Source of the DNA: Lamellibrachia satsuma
Lineage: Eukaryota > Annelida > Polychaeta > Sabellida > Siboglinidae
Length of the DNA: 64,000 nt
Assembly (NCBI GenBank): GCA_033239005.1
Contig: BSQZ01000039.1
Location: forward strand, 5,456,816 to 5,520,815
Direction: 5' to 3'
In this document: one piece after another, positions 24,095-35,838 of the stretch
Layout: the number at the start of each line of letters is the position of its first letter
Numbering within the stretch: the first letter of the stretch is position 1
The notes under the pieces: generated by a model
Databases searched by the model: none
Seen by the model: only the letters and a program-made list of their open reading frames with translations
Told to the model about the DNA's origin: nothing
Position numbers and translations under genes: made by a program

Positions 24095-24710
24095 TTCCCA
24101 AATTAAATATTTTTTGTGACAGCCATTGATATTGCTCATTGTACTTGCTTGAGCCATTTTGACCTACCTATGCACAGTCACGAGTGCCTATTTGGTAAAA
24201 CAAATAATTCACATTAACATAACATTGTAACGCTTTAATCGGATTAAATTTGTACTTTTTGAAATTGTGACTTCCACTCACATACATCCTGATAATTATT
24301 TGCCATTTTGCACCTGTCTTTGGATGCAGGTATTTATTCCCCGGCCAAACCATTACCCTGCCCTGTAAGGTCACCAGTGCCTATTTTGTCAAACAAATAC
24401 ATATTAAGATACAATTATAACACTTTCACCATGTGGAATTTGCATTTTTGTAATTGTGACAACCACTGGCATTACCTTTGGTCATTCTGAACCATTTTAT
24501 ATATCTCTGTAGATGCAGGTATTGATTTCCTAGCCAAAACATTACCCCTTCCCCACTCTGTAAAGACGCGAGTGTTTTTTTGCCAACACATACATATTAC
24601 AATAAAATTGTAAAGCTTTAGCCAAATTAATTTGGATGTTTTCCTATTTTGTCTCCCATTCACTTAACTCCTGATGATTTTTAGCCATTTTATCCTCTCT
24701 CTGGCAGCAA
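24095..24710. repeat. About 190-bp direct repeats, three diverged copies
   Basis: Blocks with GCCATTTT, a GGATGCAGGTATT/AGATGCAGGTATT segment, GGCCAAACCATTACCC/AGCCAAAACATTACCC and AACAAATA/ACACATAC recur at about 24155, 24301 and 24490, with a last fragment at 24683. They end about 180 bp before the RPAIN start codon. Confidence 0.7.
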
Positions 24711-24843
24711 GACAACAGAACTACCTTGGCAAAAGTGTAGTTCTGCGGTCTGTAACAAGAATGGTGGCGACATCTAGAGGTTAATTCTAATATAGTGGCG
24801 TCCCTCGTATACTAAATTGTAATAACGTATGGCCTTGACATTT

Positions 24844-24853
24844 CGCTTCCGGT
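24844..24853 (-). promoter_or_regulatory. ETS-type site upstream of RPAIN
   Basis: CGCTTCCGGT on the + strand is ACCGGAAGCG on the minus strand, the core of GABP/ETS sites that are frequent in housekeeping promoters. It lies 38 bp before the predicted start codon. No TATA box is evident nearby. Role inferred only. Confidence 0.4.
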
Positions 24854-24891
24854 TAACGAAAAGCGCATCCTGTGTCAAAACACAAGCCAGA

Positions 24892-24972
24892 ATGGACGCG
24901 AACGAAAGTTTTGTAAAGCATCAGCGTTTATACAAAGGACACGTGACACCGTGGAAAGACGTCTACAGGAAG
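24892..24972 (+). CDS. RPAIN: RPAIN coding exon 1
   Basis: 27 codons from the first ATG (context AGAATGG). Ends AAG before GTTGGC, a weak donor chosen because it keeps phase 0 and joins KDVYRK to RCRERLKK as in the family. Confidence 0.88.
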
Positions 24973-27900
24973 GTTGGCGAATTTTAACGTCAACAATTCG
25001 TCATAGGCTGTATTATAAACGGCCATCAATTTTACGTTGGCGTTGCATTCATGATTGTTGATTGAGTTAGCCCGCGGTTCTGGATTAGATTAGTAATACT
25101 AATACATAGATAACGACAAACATGGAATGGTTATCCGGCGCATTCCAATGATTTGCAATAGGTCACGCCGTTTATCCATTTCACACAAATGTACTTTTCC
25201 GTCAATGACAGTGTTCTCTTTCTCTAGTCTTTAGAAAGCTTGAAATGAAATAAACAAAGCCAAAGCAAAGGTCAATCTGCGACTGCGGCCCGTTCTGTCT
25301 TCAGAGACAGAACGATTTTAAGAATGGAATTAGTTATAAATTTTAAAATATATACTAGTCTAGATTTTAGTTGCTTAATCACATACATACCCACTAAACT
25401 GTGATATAAATGCCTAGCCCTAGCCTAACGCATGCAACACTCAAACCAGACTGAAAACGGCCACCTTCCACATGCAAATTTTACACAGTAGGCCCCCTAT
25501 GATATGTATAAATAACACATAAACATCTTTTTTTTAATGAAATATTAATCATGCATGGAAAGCCATAAATAAACCTGTGATGGACTCACTGACACTAGAG
25601 AAGGATACCCTTAAATAAACCTGTGATGGACTCACTGACTCTAGAGAAGGACACCCTTAAATAAACCCCCAGAACAAATAGTAGGACTTTGCCGAGTAAT
25701 TATCCAGATTCTATGCCAATGTGTTCTTTCCATCACAGTACATTTTTCATGTATATAAAGGCTATATATTGCTATGAAATATGATTGTTTTATGGCAGTT
25801 TTGCTGTAGAAATAGCACTGTTAACATGCACCAGTGTCCGTTGTTACCGAGCACCAAATGGGCGATAATAGCGGAAGCTGGTGCTGGTTTAGCAGTGTTT
25901 GCTATTTTGCCACAAAAGTGGTAAGAATGTCATTCAGCAGCATACATAATTTAGGCCAGCCTAATAGTATAATATGTGAATACCTCGAATCTATCCATTT
26001 TCAAGTTGCTTTTTTCATATTAAATTGGAAAATTTGTGGTACATCTGTAATTAAAAGTTTCAGCATTGCTCATCACTCTGCAAGTTTTTACTCGTGTGCT
26101 CTTGATTTTGGGCTGTAAATGGTTCAACAATTTTGTTTTCAATCTGTCGTCTTCTAGTAATTTAAAGAATGAAATTGCTGTTGCTTGAATTGTAGAAACA
26201 TTATAAATGTTTCTACAACTGCATTTCAAAAGTGGCAAAAAAAATAATTTGCAATAGTGGAGCACCTTTTAAAAAAAAACACCACCTGTAATTCCACTGT
26301 AAAAATCTTATAGACAGTTGAATTAGCAGTACTTTTTAAATTATTTTTGTTTTGCCTACCAGCGATGTCGTGAACGACTGAAGAAGAGCCGTGACACATT
26401 TCTCGGCAGGTATCGACCCTCGCTTGAAGCTGCCTCTGATACCAGTAATGATCTAGTGAACTCTCTCATGCTGGAAGAATGGAAAACGCTGCACATGGAA
26501 ACGGCAGATCTGCCAGCATTATCCAGTGCAAGTGAGGAACTAAATGTGAGTGACTATTGCACTGAAGGGTGCGGCATCTTTCTATTTAGCAACTATGTTC
26601 CATATATGGTTGTAATTTATTACAAACAAAATCCTGTAATTATAATTCATTCTAGTTTTGGTATTATGCCTTCAGAATAGTAATTGCAACAATTGTAATT
26701 TATTACAACATTTATAGCACAAACTTTACTTGAACAATGAACCTATAAAAAGTGCTAGTACTAAGAACTTTGAAAGATAATTTATATTCCTTTGTGTAAT
26801 TCGGCCCTGCACATGGTTTTACACGTATTGTAAAGTGTTTATTTAAAAATTAATCATGCGACATTGCAAATGCAGTGACTTCAGCAGTGATGATCTTAAG
26901 AAAATGACACGTGCTATGAACGTTAGGTAATTTCAGTGATGGCATTAGCAGAATTTTAGTTGCTTTTTGTACTTGATTGTGAATACCCCTTCACAATAGT
27001 GCTGCATTGTTCCATGATACTGCAATGAAGGTATGTCAAATACAATATATTTTTGAATATAAATAATGATATCATTTTATCTTGTCATTGATTTCAGTTT
27101 GAGAAGATCGGGAACGACAATATAGATGATGTAATATCTGTGTTTGAGGAGATTCGTGCCGAACTAATACGTGAAGGTGAGTACAAGTAAATACTGGGCC
27201 CAAAAGGAGAACCAAGATAGCAATTTTTCTCGAAATGTTTTGTTCTGTTAATTATTTGTATCATAATTATTGCAGCTACACGGCTCCTCCGAGATTTGCA
27301 ACAGTAACTAGTAGATATATAATATATATTCCATCCTGGCAAACATGACGGACCAAGCCTGGGGTAATATGTAATAGTAACAGTAACAATTAGAAATATT
27401 CAAGTAATAGATGGAATATAACACACTGTAATAGTAATAGGAAGCAATATAATAGTAATGAAGCTATTACTTTTCTATTACAATTTTAATCACATAAAAA
27501 TTCAGTTTCAGTAGGTTGTTAGGCATAAATATCAACTTGAAGCCAGACTTTGTGTTTGGCTAATCTTCACATACAATACATCAAAGGAGTTTACAATCTG
27601 GCTTCTTTAAGACATTGAGAATGTTTACACAGCATTCAATGGTCCTTTGAAGCCAGTTCCTTTTTCTACAAACCTATAGATAATAATATAATAATAATAA
27701 AATTTTTCTATAGAGCTAATTCCTGCATGGCGGATCGATGCGCTGTACAAGAAATATAATAAATGTATATTAATAAATATAAATAGATAAACTGTAACTT
27801 ATTAAAAATATCTATATATGAACACTGGTTTTAAGACGTACAATGCTAAACCTTTGTATGTAAATTATATAAATTGATTTTAAACAAATTAATCACTGGT

Positions 27901-30900
27901 TTAAAGACGTACAGTACTATGTAAATTATGTAAACTAATATAAAATAAATAAATAAATACTGTACCAAAAATGTGTATGTAAATTATATAAACTAAACTA
28001 ATACTGTACTAAAAAAATGTTATGTCAACTATATAAATTAATATAAAAACTAAACACTAATTGAAATGTATATAACACTAAAAAGAAATTATAAAGCAAT
28101 GTCCATAATTTAAAACAATTTGAATTAATTAAAATGTCTAATAAAAAGATATGTCTTTAAACACTTTCTAAACACAGAAAGTGTCCCCGATGCACGAATG
28201 TTCACAGGTAATTCATTCCGTAGTCGTGGTGCTGCTGCGCCAAATGCCGAATCGCCAATACACTTCTTTGTTATGGCTTGGTGCAGAGTTGGCGCATAGT
28301 TCTGGCGTAGGCGTCCGTCACGTTTTCGTGGTTGAACAAGTTCTGCAAGATAAGATGGCGCCAAACCATTGATGCATTTATAAGTCATTACCAACATCTT
28401 GAAGGCGATTCGGCTCTCAACCGGCAGCCAATGCAGCTCCTTCAACACTGGTGTGATGTGGTCGTGTTTACTGGTGCGTGTTATTAGCCTGGCTGCATTG
28501 CTCTGGACACACTGCAACCCAGCTGTCTATGATAATGGTATGTTAGATCTGGCTTCTTTTGTGTTAGCTTTAAGACATTGAGAATGTTTACACAGCATTC
28601 AATGGTCCTTTGAAGCCAGTTCCTTTTCCTATAAACATATACATGGGGACAGGCCTCTCGTGGCTGCCATTCATTCCCTGATGGTCACTTAATGAATGGG
28701 AGTTCATGTTAAAAAATCCAGCAGCATGTACAAACTTTTGGTCCAACTCTGTGTGAACGCAGCTCATTTTTGAGCACACGTCAGATTGGATATTGTAAGA
28801 ATGAGCCCAACAAGACCAATAATCATTAATGATTGCTTGAATAAGGAGTTATGTTGTACGTTGTTATTTTGTTCCATTCTAAGTTGTGGTATGTATCTAG
28901 ACGACTCGCATTCATAATCTACTGAAAACATGGCCTGCAGATGCTGCATGGATTAAACAACAAACTGTATTTTCTCCTTAAAATACTCTCCCGGCACGTA
29001 CAAAGAACTAATACGGACATTTGACATATCACTCCTAAATCATTAATGGTGTTTTGATTATAATAATTGAGTGTGAAGATTCATACAAAATGACAGCACA
29101 TGTATCCCCATACGCTCGTTCATGTTGGGCACAACTTCCATTTCAAATGTGTACAATGTTGTACATCGGTTGTGTGTTTTGTATGCTGTTAAAAGTTTTG
29201 CTAATATTTAGTTCAGGAGAATCTACTAGGTGGCATCACGTGTGTAACTACTGATTACTGACATGATTAGATTCTAGACTCATAACTGCACACACCTGAA
29301 CAGTTTAATTATCATTAGCATATGTACATCAGTCACGAAATGTTTGTAGTTATTTACAGTTGTTTGCAATGCTCTGCGTTTTCGACAATTGTTCCAAGTT
29401 ATGTAATCTATGTCAAACATCTGTGTTTATTCCTTTGTCCGACCGGCCCCTGGTCTGCCAACATTTTAGACTGGTCGTCAGAACCCCCATTCACACATCA
29501 CACGCATGTGTTTTGCACACACACACGTTCACTGATGCGGTAACACGGTGGTTAGAACGTCGAACTCTCAATCGAGAGAACCTGGATTCGAATTCTCTTG
29601 CAGTTGTTTGAAGCTTTGGTAGTTTCATTCACAGTGGATATGTGACAGAATAGTCTTCACGCAGTAATTGCAGCGTGGCTGAATACTTCACAAAGAAGTC
29701 AAGTTGGCATAGCAATGAACAGGGTGAAGTGTGAAACGCTTTAAGCAGTCCCAAAGACTGGGTACTACGCTATATAAGAACTTACTTTTACCACAAGCTG
29801 CCCATTGCGTGTTTACAGAGCGACAGATTCTGGCCGAGTTTGAGGCAGGAATGAGCTTTGACCAGGCTTCTCTCAGTGCTACACTGGACAGTGTCCAGAC
29901 TCCACAGGTCATCTGTCCACTGTGTCAAAGGTATGGGCTTCTTACAATGACCACGTAGCGTGTGCATGTAAAAAAACTACACCATCACCATAACGTGTGT
30001 TATGTTCAGGGTCATTGTGGAGTGTTATTATAGCATTATAATTACCATAATCATTACATCAAAAATAACATTTTCACCATCATTTTTATTATTTGACTAC
30101 ATAATTATTTTATCATTACAAGCAATCATTTTCGTTACTATCAATGGCATTGTTGTAATGAGAATGGCAGCAAAGATAATGATAAAAATAGATCATTAAC
30201 ATTATGTAATGAACACCATCATTATCGTTTTGTTGTCAATATAATGACTCCGGCTCTGATTATGTTATAGTATCTTTTATTTGGTCTGCTTTACGCAACA
30301 TATATAGTTATATAAGTCGTGCCATTCCTGCTTCCCTTTCTGTACATTGTCTCATCAGAAGTTTTTGTTGAGTCAGCAAGAGTGGGTGAATTGCACATCA
30401 TTCACTGTAATTCATGATTTGTTGTATTTTGTTGCAATCTCTGATGCTAGAACTTTCCTTAGCAGTCATCTGTCTCCCATCAGGTCACACCCATTGTGGT
30501 TATATTCATGTTGATTTTTAGAATATTCCAAATATAAATTTGCGAACAGCAATAAAAACTTAACATTGTTGCCCAATAGTGATCTTACCCCATTTGTCAT
30601 GGTGTAGTGTCATTTGTGACTTGATATAGAGCTCCTTCTCTGTACAAGTAATTTGGGTTGTTTGGTATCGTTTCAGGAATGCACTTTCCATAGACAGAGG
30701 GGTCATTTCCTGCCAGTGTGGTGCAAGGATCGACACAGAGGTATGGTGCCGGTGCCGTCTTTTACTTCTTAATTGTCCTTATTGCTCAACCAGGACAATT
30801 ACAGTTGTAATTATATAGTTATTTACACTCAACATTACCGTGTAATTGTAAAGCAACAATATAATATTTCTGAGCATTGTAGTTGCAGAATTATTCTACC

Positions 30901-33900
30901 TGACATCAATAATCTGGAGATATATCATATTATTAATCAGTTAGTCTTTGATGACCAAGTAGATAAGTTTGGTGTAATGTCAGGTGTTCCTAAACTTTCC
31001 CACCTCAAGCCCCCCAACATTTCCTGGCTGAGACCCGCCAGCTAAAATAATTGTGCAGTTGTTCCAAGCATTCCCTAACAATACACGGCAGCCCCTAGTT
31101 TGTGAAAAGTGATATGTGACATAAAATTATATACTGCATTTGCATTTATTATAATCACAAATAATGACTTTGTAAAACTGGAATATTCTGAAGAGGCACT
31201 ACTTTCAGTGTTTAGTAAATGAACATAATGTATTTGTAATTAAACCAGACAAATAATTAAAATTTAATTGCGTATGCATTTCACACAATATCCTAGAAAG
31301 AAGTGTTTAGAAAGTTTATCTTTTGTAACTAGGTCCACAAAGTCATTGGCTTTTTGAGTCCAATCATTTTTTTCTATGTGGCAAACTTGGGGTCAGTTAC
31401 ATTGTCACTGAAACACCCATTCTAATTCCAGAATTGGAATCGGTGAAAATGTTCAGTTACATCATGTAACTTTTTAACTACAATTATTTGCTACAAATAA
31501 TCAATAAAATCTAATATATTGCATATATCATATTCGTTTTTTCGTTATTTATCATAGTATGCAGAAAAATATATATATGTTTGGCTTTTAGTATGTCTAT
31601 GGTTGCTCTGGTCACATTGGTATTGGAATTGGTATTTTTGAGGTGGAATTGGTATGTGGAATTGGAATGTGGAATTGGTATGTGTAATTGGAATGCGGAA
31701 TTGGAATGTGGAATTGGAATTGATATAATGTAATTGACCCTAAATCTGTTTGGCAACCATTTTGGATGCCATCTTGGATATCCTGAAGGTCAAGGCCGTG
31801 TATGCCTGTTTACAGCAGGACTGTGTCACCCTGCCATACATCAGACAGAATCTTCACGAAGGCACATGCCTTCACAGTCAGGGCTGCCAGCATATACCTA
31901 CCTTCGCCGTCATCAGTCAGATGGGGGTGGATACCCTTGTGATGACCTGTCAGGTATGTCTGCCAGGGCATCGCCCCTGTTGTTTCTTACTTTACCTTGC
32001 GTATCCTCTTCGGGCCCCATGTAGCGCCCCTCCAGTTCATTCTGTCTTTGGCCTCCTGTTTCACTTCAGACCATGTTTACCATACCAGATCTTGTCTTTC
32101 TTTTTCTATGGTTTTCCACCAGATTGTTTTTGGGCGATCCACTTTCCGTTTCCCTTCTGGTGCTGTTAACATAATTATAAACAGATGTCCCTTACATACA
32201 TTTGTTCTTTACTGCCAGGTGTCTGTTATGGCATATATTGCAGTGTATATTTTACTGTTTTACATGCATATAGGTGCATGCATGTATGCGTGTGTATGTA
32301 CAATGTACATACATGCTGGTATTTACAAACCTTTATGGAATGTGAGAATTGTCAATATAAAAATTGTTTATGTTCATTATCGCTTACACTGCTGACAGAG
32401 ACATCTGTCAGATTTGACAGTTTGCCTGTCAACTTGACACTGCCATAACCTGTTGATAAAATGGGGTATCTCCATTTTGCTTACTAACTGATATTATTTC
32501 TGTTTTGCCTACTCTACATTAGGATAACTCTCCCATTTTGTCTACTCTCAGTGATTCACTCTCTCAGTATGCCTGTACTGATATTATCCCCACTTTGCCT
32601 ACTCTACATTAGGATAACTCTCCCATTTTGTCTACTCTCAGTGATTCACTCTCTCAGTATGCCTGTACTGATATTATCCCCACTTTGCCTACTCTACATT
32701 AGGATAACTCTCCCATTTTGTCTACTCTCAGTGATTCACTCTCTCAGTGTGCCTGTACTGGTATTATCCCCACTTTGCCTACTCTACATTAGGATAACTC
32801 TTCCATTTTGTCTACTCTCAGTGATTCACTCTCTCAGTATGCCTGTACTGATATTATCCCCACTTTGCCTACTCTACATTAGGATAACTCTCCCATTTTG
32901 TCTACCCTCAGCGATTCACCCTCTCAGTATGCCTGTACTGATATTATCCCCACTTCGCCTACTCTACATTAGGATAACTCTCCCATTTTGTCTACCCTCA
33001 GCGATTCACCCTCTCAGTATGCCTGTACTGATATTATCCCCACTTCGCCTACTCTACATTAGGATAGCTCTTCCATTTTGTCTACCCTCAGTGATTCACC
33101 CTCTCAGTATGCCTGTACTGATATTATCCCCACTTCACCTACTCTACATTAGGATAACTCTTCCATTTTGTCTACACTCAGTGATTCACACTCTCAGTAT
33201 GCCTGTACTGATATTATCCCCACTTCACCTACTCTACATTAGGATAGCTCTTCCATTTTGTCTACACTCAGTGATTCACCCTCTCAGTATGCCTGTACTG
33301 ATATTATCCCCACTTCACCTACTCTACATTAGGATAACTCTTCCATTTTGTCTACACTCAGTGATTCACACTCTCAGTATGGCTGTACTGATATTATCCC
33401 CACTTCACCTACTCTACATTAGGATAGCTCTTCCATTTTGTCTACCCTCAGTGATTCACACTCTCAGTATGCCTGTACTGATATTATCCCCACTTCACCT
33501 ACTCTACATTAGGATAACTCTTCCATTTTGTCTACACTCAGTGATTCACACTCTCAGTATGCCTGTACTGATATTATCCCCACTTCACCTACTCTACATT
33601 AGGATAGCTCTTCCATTTTGTCTACCCTCAGTGATTCACCCTCTCAGTATGGCTGTACTGATATTATCCCCACTTCACCTACTCTACATTAGGATAGCTC
33701 TTCCATTTTGTCTACCCTCAGTGATTCACCCTCTCAGTATGCCTGTACTGATATTATCCCCACTTCACCTACTCTACATTAGGATAGCTCTTCCATTTTG
33801 TCTACCCTCAGTGATTCACCCTCTCAGTATGCCTGTACTGATATTATCCCCACTTCACCTACTCTACATTAGGATAACTCTTCCATTTTGTCTACCCTCA

Positions 33901-35838
33901 GTGATTCACCCTCTCAGTATGCCTGTACTGATATTATCCCCACTTCACCTACTCTACATTAGGATAGCTCTTCCATTTTGTCTACACTCAGTGATTCACA
34001 CTCTCAGTATGCCTGTACTGATATTATCCCCACTTCACCTACTCTACATTAGGATAGCTCTTCCATTTTGTCTACCCTCAGTGATTCACCCTCTCGGTAT
34101 GCCTGTACTGATATTATCCCCACTTCACCTACTCTACATTTGGATAGCTCTTCCATTTTGTCTACTCTCAGTGATTCACCCTCTCGGTATGGCTGTACTG
34201 ATATTATCCCCACTTCACCTACTCTACATTAGGATAGCTCTTCCATTTTGTCTACTCTCAGTGATTCACCCTCTCAGTATGCCTGTACTGATATTATCCC
34301 CACTTCACCTACTCTACATTAGGATAGCTCTTCCATTTTGTCTACTCTCAGCGATTCACTCTCTCGGTATGCCTGTACTGATATTATCCCCACTTCACCT
34401 ACTCTACATTAGGATAGCTCTTCCATTTTGTCTACTCTCAGCGATTCACTCTCTCGGTATGCCTGTACTGATATTATCCCCACTTCACCTACTCTACATT
34501 AGGATAGCTCTTCCATTTTGTCTACTCTCAGTGATTCACCCTCTCGGTATGCCTGTACTGATATTATCCCCACTTCACCTACTCTACATTTGGATAGCTC
34601 TTCCATTTTGTCTACTCTCAGTGATTCACCCTCTCGGTATGGCTGTACTGATATTATCCCCACTTCACCTACTCTACATTAGGATAGCTCTTCCATTTTG
34701 TCTACTCTCAGTGATTCACCCTCTCGGTATGCCTGTACTGATATTATCCCCACTTCACCTACTCTACATTAGGATAGCTCTTCCATTTTGTCTACACTCA
34801 GCGATTAACTCTCTCGGTATGCCTGTACTGATATTATCCCCACTTCACCTACTCTACATTAGGATAGCTCTTCCATTTTGTCTACTCTCAGTGATTCACC
34901 CTCTCGGTGTGCCTGTACTGATATTATCCCCACTTCACCTACTCTACATTTGGATAGCTCTTCCATTTTGTCTACTCTCAGTGATTCACCCTCTCGGTAT
35001 GGCTGTACTGATATTATCCCCACTTCACCTACTCTACATTAGGATAGCTCTTCCATTTTGTCTACTCTCAGTGATTCACTCTCTCAGTATGCCTGTACTG
35101 ATATTATCCCCACTTCACCTACTCTACATTTGGATAGCTCTTCCATTTTGTCTACTCTCAGTGATTCACTCTCTCAGTATGCCTGTACTGATATTATCCC
35201 CACTTCACCTACTCTACATTAGGATAACTCTTCCATTTTGTCTACCCTCAGTGATTCACCCTCTCAGTATGCCTGTACTGATATTATCCCCACTTCACCT
35301 ACTCTACATTAGGATAACTCTTCCATTTTGTCTACTCACAGTGATTCACTCTCTCGGTATGCCTGTACTGATATTATCCCCACTTCACCTACTCTACATT
35401 AGGATAGATCCTCTCCCACCAAAATCACCATTTGAATTTAAAATAGGCTTTGCAGAGTTTTTCTTGAGTTAAATCTTAGTCCTCTTAATTATTATTTATT
35501 TATAAACAATACTTACTAAATCCAAAAAGAACGTTAAATTTAACTCAAGAAAAACTTTCTGCAAAGCTACTGTTTGTACTGAATTGTTAAAAGAAGCTAA
35601 ATCCAATTAATGTGTTTGATCGTGTTGAAGCGTAACCATGTATATGTAGCTGGTAGACCAAGTGATCAGAGAGTAGGCAGAGTGGCGGTAGGACTTCATT
35701 GGGTACCATTGTATCTGTCTCAGAATTATCCAAGAAAGAACAGTAGGCGAAATGGTCGTGAATCGATACCATTTTGCCACACTACTTTTCCATTACTCTT
35801 TGCTGTAGGCTTGCGACTTCATGTACATTGTCGTCTGA
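24892..35838 (+). CDS. RPAIN: RPA-interacting protein homologue, seven coding exons
   Basis: Predicted joins: 24892-24972, 26363-26545, 27098-27176, 29819-29930, 30677-30740, 31816-31953, 35809-35838; 228 codons, near the 219 I recall for human RPAIN. Reading frame is kept across all six junctions. The N-terminus has LYKGHVTPWKDVYRK followed by RCRERLKKSRDTFLGRYR, matching the conserved RPA_interact N-terminal region. The C-terminus is cysteine-rich: VICPLCQR, VISCQCG, LVMTCQ plus ACDFMYIVV at the stop, as in the family's zinc-binding region. In vertebrates RPAIN binds replication protein A and importin-beta and carries RPA into the nucleus for DNA replication and repair; the role here is inferred by homology. 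All introns are GT-AG. Introns contain a LINE, a SINE and the 90-bp array. Confidence 0.92.
25560..25790. repeat. Dispersed repeat family B, copy 1
   Basis: Contains GATGGACTCACTGACTCTAG twice, ACCCTTAAATAAAC and AGGACTTTGCCGAGTAATTA. The same order recurs at 43.88-44.0 kb. It lies in RPAIN intron 1. Class unknown. Confidence 0.65.
26363..26545 (+). CDS. RPAIN: RPAIN coding exon 2
   Basis: 61 codons, phase 0 at both ends. Acceptor TTTTGCCTACCAG, donor GTGAGT. Contains the basic RCRERLKKSR helix and LMLEEWKTL, equivalent to the EEEWNAL segment of vertebrate RPAIN. Confidence 0.92.
27098..27176 (+). CDS. RPAIN: RPAIN coding exon 3
   Basis: 79 nt; acceptor TTGATTTCAG, donor GTGAGT, leaving one base for the next codon. 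Encodes an acidic helix with VFEEIRAELIRE, matching VLEEIQQELI of vertebrate family members. Confidence 0.9.
27596..27678. repeat. Left direct repeat flanking intronic LINE
   Basis: About 83 bp containing TTAAGACATTGAGAATGTTT and CCTTTGAAGCCAGTTCC, repeated at 28547-28641. It looks like a long target-site duplication. Confidence 0.75.
27679..28546 (-). mobile_element. 5'-truncated LINE, reverse-transcriptase C-terminus
   Basis: The minus-strand frame 28517-28125 (130 codons) reads RLITRTSKHDHITPVLKELH, WLPVESRIAFKMLVMTYKCI, NGLAPSYLAELV and SIRASGTLSVFRKCLKTYLF-like residues, the C-terminal region of CR1/L2/Rex-type LINE polymerases. The 3' end near 27680-27760 has GAGCTCTATAGAAAA-like sequence and an ATT-rich tail. 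The frame is intact, so insertion is fairly recent. It lies in RPAIN intron 3, antisense to the gene. Confidence 0.88.
28547..28641. repeat. Right direct repeat flanking intronic LINE
   Basis: Second copy of the 27596-27678 segment, with an extra block of about 11 bp near 28560. Confidence 0.75.
29533..29785 (+). mobile_element. Full-length tRNA-derived SINE in RPAIN intron 3
   Basis: Head with GTGGTTAGAACGTCGAAC and B box GGATTCGAATTC, body TAGTCTTCACGCAGTAATTG and GCAGTCCCAAAGACTGGG, and tail CGCTATATAAGAACTTAC. Same sense as the gene, ending about 33 bp before the exon 4 acceptor. Confidence 0.88.
29819..29930 (+). CDS. RPAIN: RPAIN coding exon 4
   Basis: 112 nt. Acceptor GTGTTTACAG and donor GTATGG. 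Encodes ILAEFEAGMSFDQASL and the first cysteine pair ICPLC. A SINE ends about 33 bp before the acceptor. Confidence 0.9.
30677..30740 (+). CDS. RPAIN: RPAIN coding exon 5
   Basis: 64 nt; acceptor ATCGTTTCAG, donor GTATGG, phase 0 at the end. Encodes GVISCQCGARIDTE, which aligns with GVVVCQCGLSI of vertebrate RPAIN. Confidence 0.92.
31610..31733. repeat. GGAATTGGTATGT-type degenerate repeat
   Basis: About 12 variants of TGGAATTGG separated by TATGT or AATG, in RPAIN intron 5 about 80 bp before the exon 6 acceptor. Confidence 0.85.
31816..31953 (+). CDS. RPAIN: RPAIN coding exon 6
   Basis: 46 codons, phase 0 both ends; acceptor TGCCTGTTTACAG, donor GTATGT. Encodes IRQNLHEGTCLHSQGC, IPTFAVIS and LVMTCQ, the C-terminal family block. 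Confidence 0.9.
32488..35407 (+). repeat. 90-bp array, about 32 copies, in RPAIN last intron
   Basis: The period is 90 bp. Each unit has three related parts that begin with GAT: about 30 bp (GATAACTCTCCCATTTTGTC...), 27 bp (GATTCACTCTCTCAGTATGC...) and 33 bp (GATATTATCCCCACTTTGCC...). Variants spread along the array: ACTTTGCCT at the left, ACTTCGCCT next, then ACTTCACCT; CAGTAT gives way to CGGTAT in the right half. Since 90 is a multiple of 3, a false 973-codon frame runs through it. The + strand of every unit contains CCATTTTGTCTACTCTCAG, a pyrimidine tract with AG. Confidence 0.95.
35809..35838 (+). CDS. RPAIN: RPAIN terminal coding exon 7
   Basis: Nine codons plus TGA: ACDFMYIVV, completing the CxxC of LVMTCQ-AC as in CLACDTWAVIL of human RPAIN. 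The acceptor has a strong pyrimidine tract (CTTTTCCATTACTCTTTG) before CTGTAG. It lies 3.86 kb downstream of exon 6, behind the 90-bp array. Confidence 0.88.
   Translation, partial: ACDFMYIVV

Noticed and set aside
32551..35472. 973-codon hydrophobic open frame that could be taken for a multi-pass membrane protein
   Set aside because: It is a 30-residue repeat produced by the 90-bp array in an RPAIN intron, open because 90 is a multiple of 3. It has no unique domain and no gene structure.
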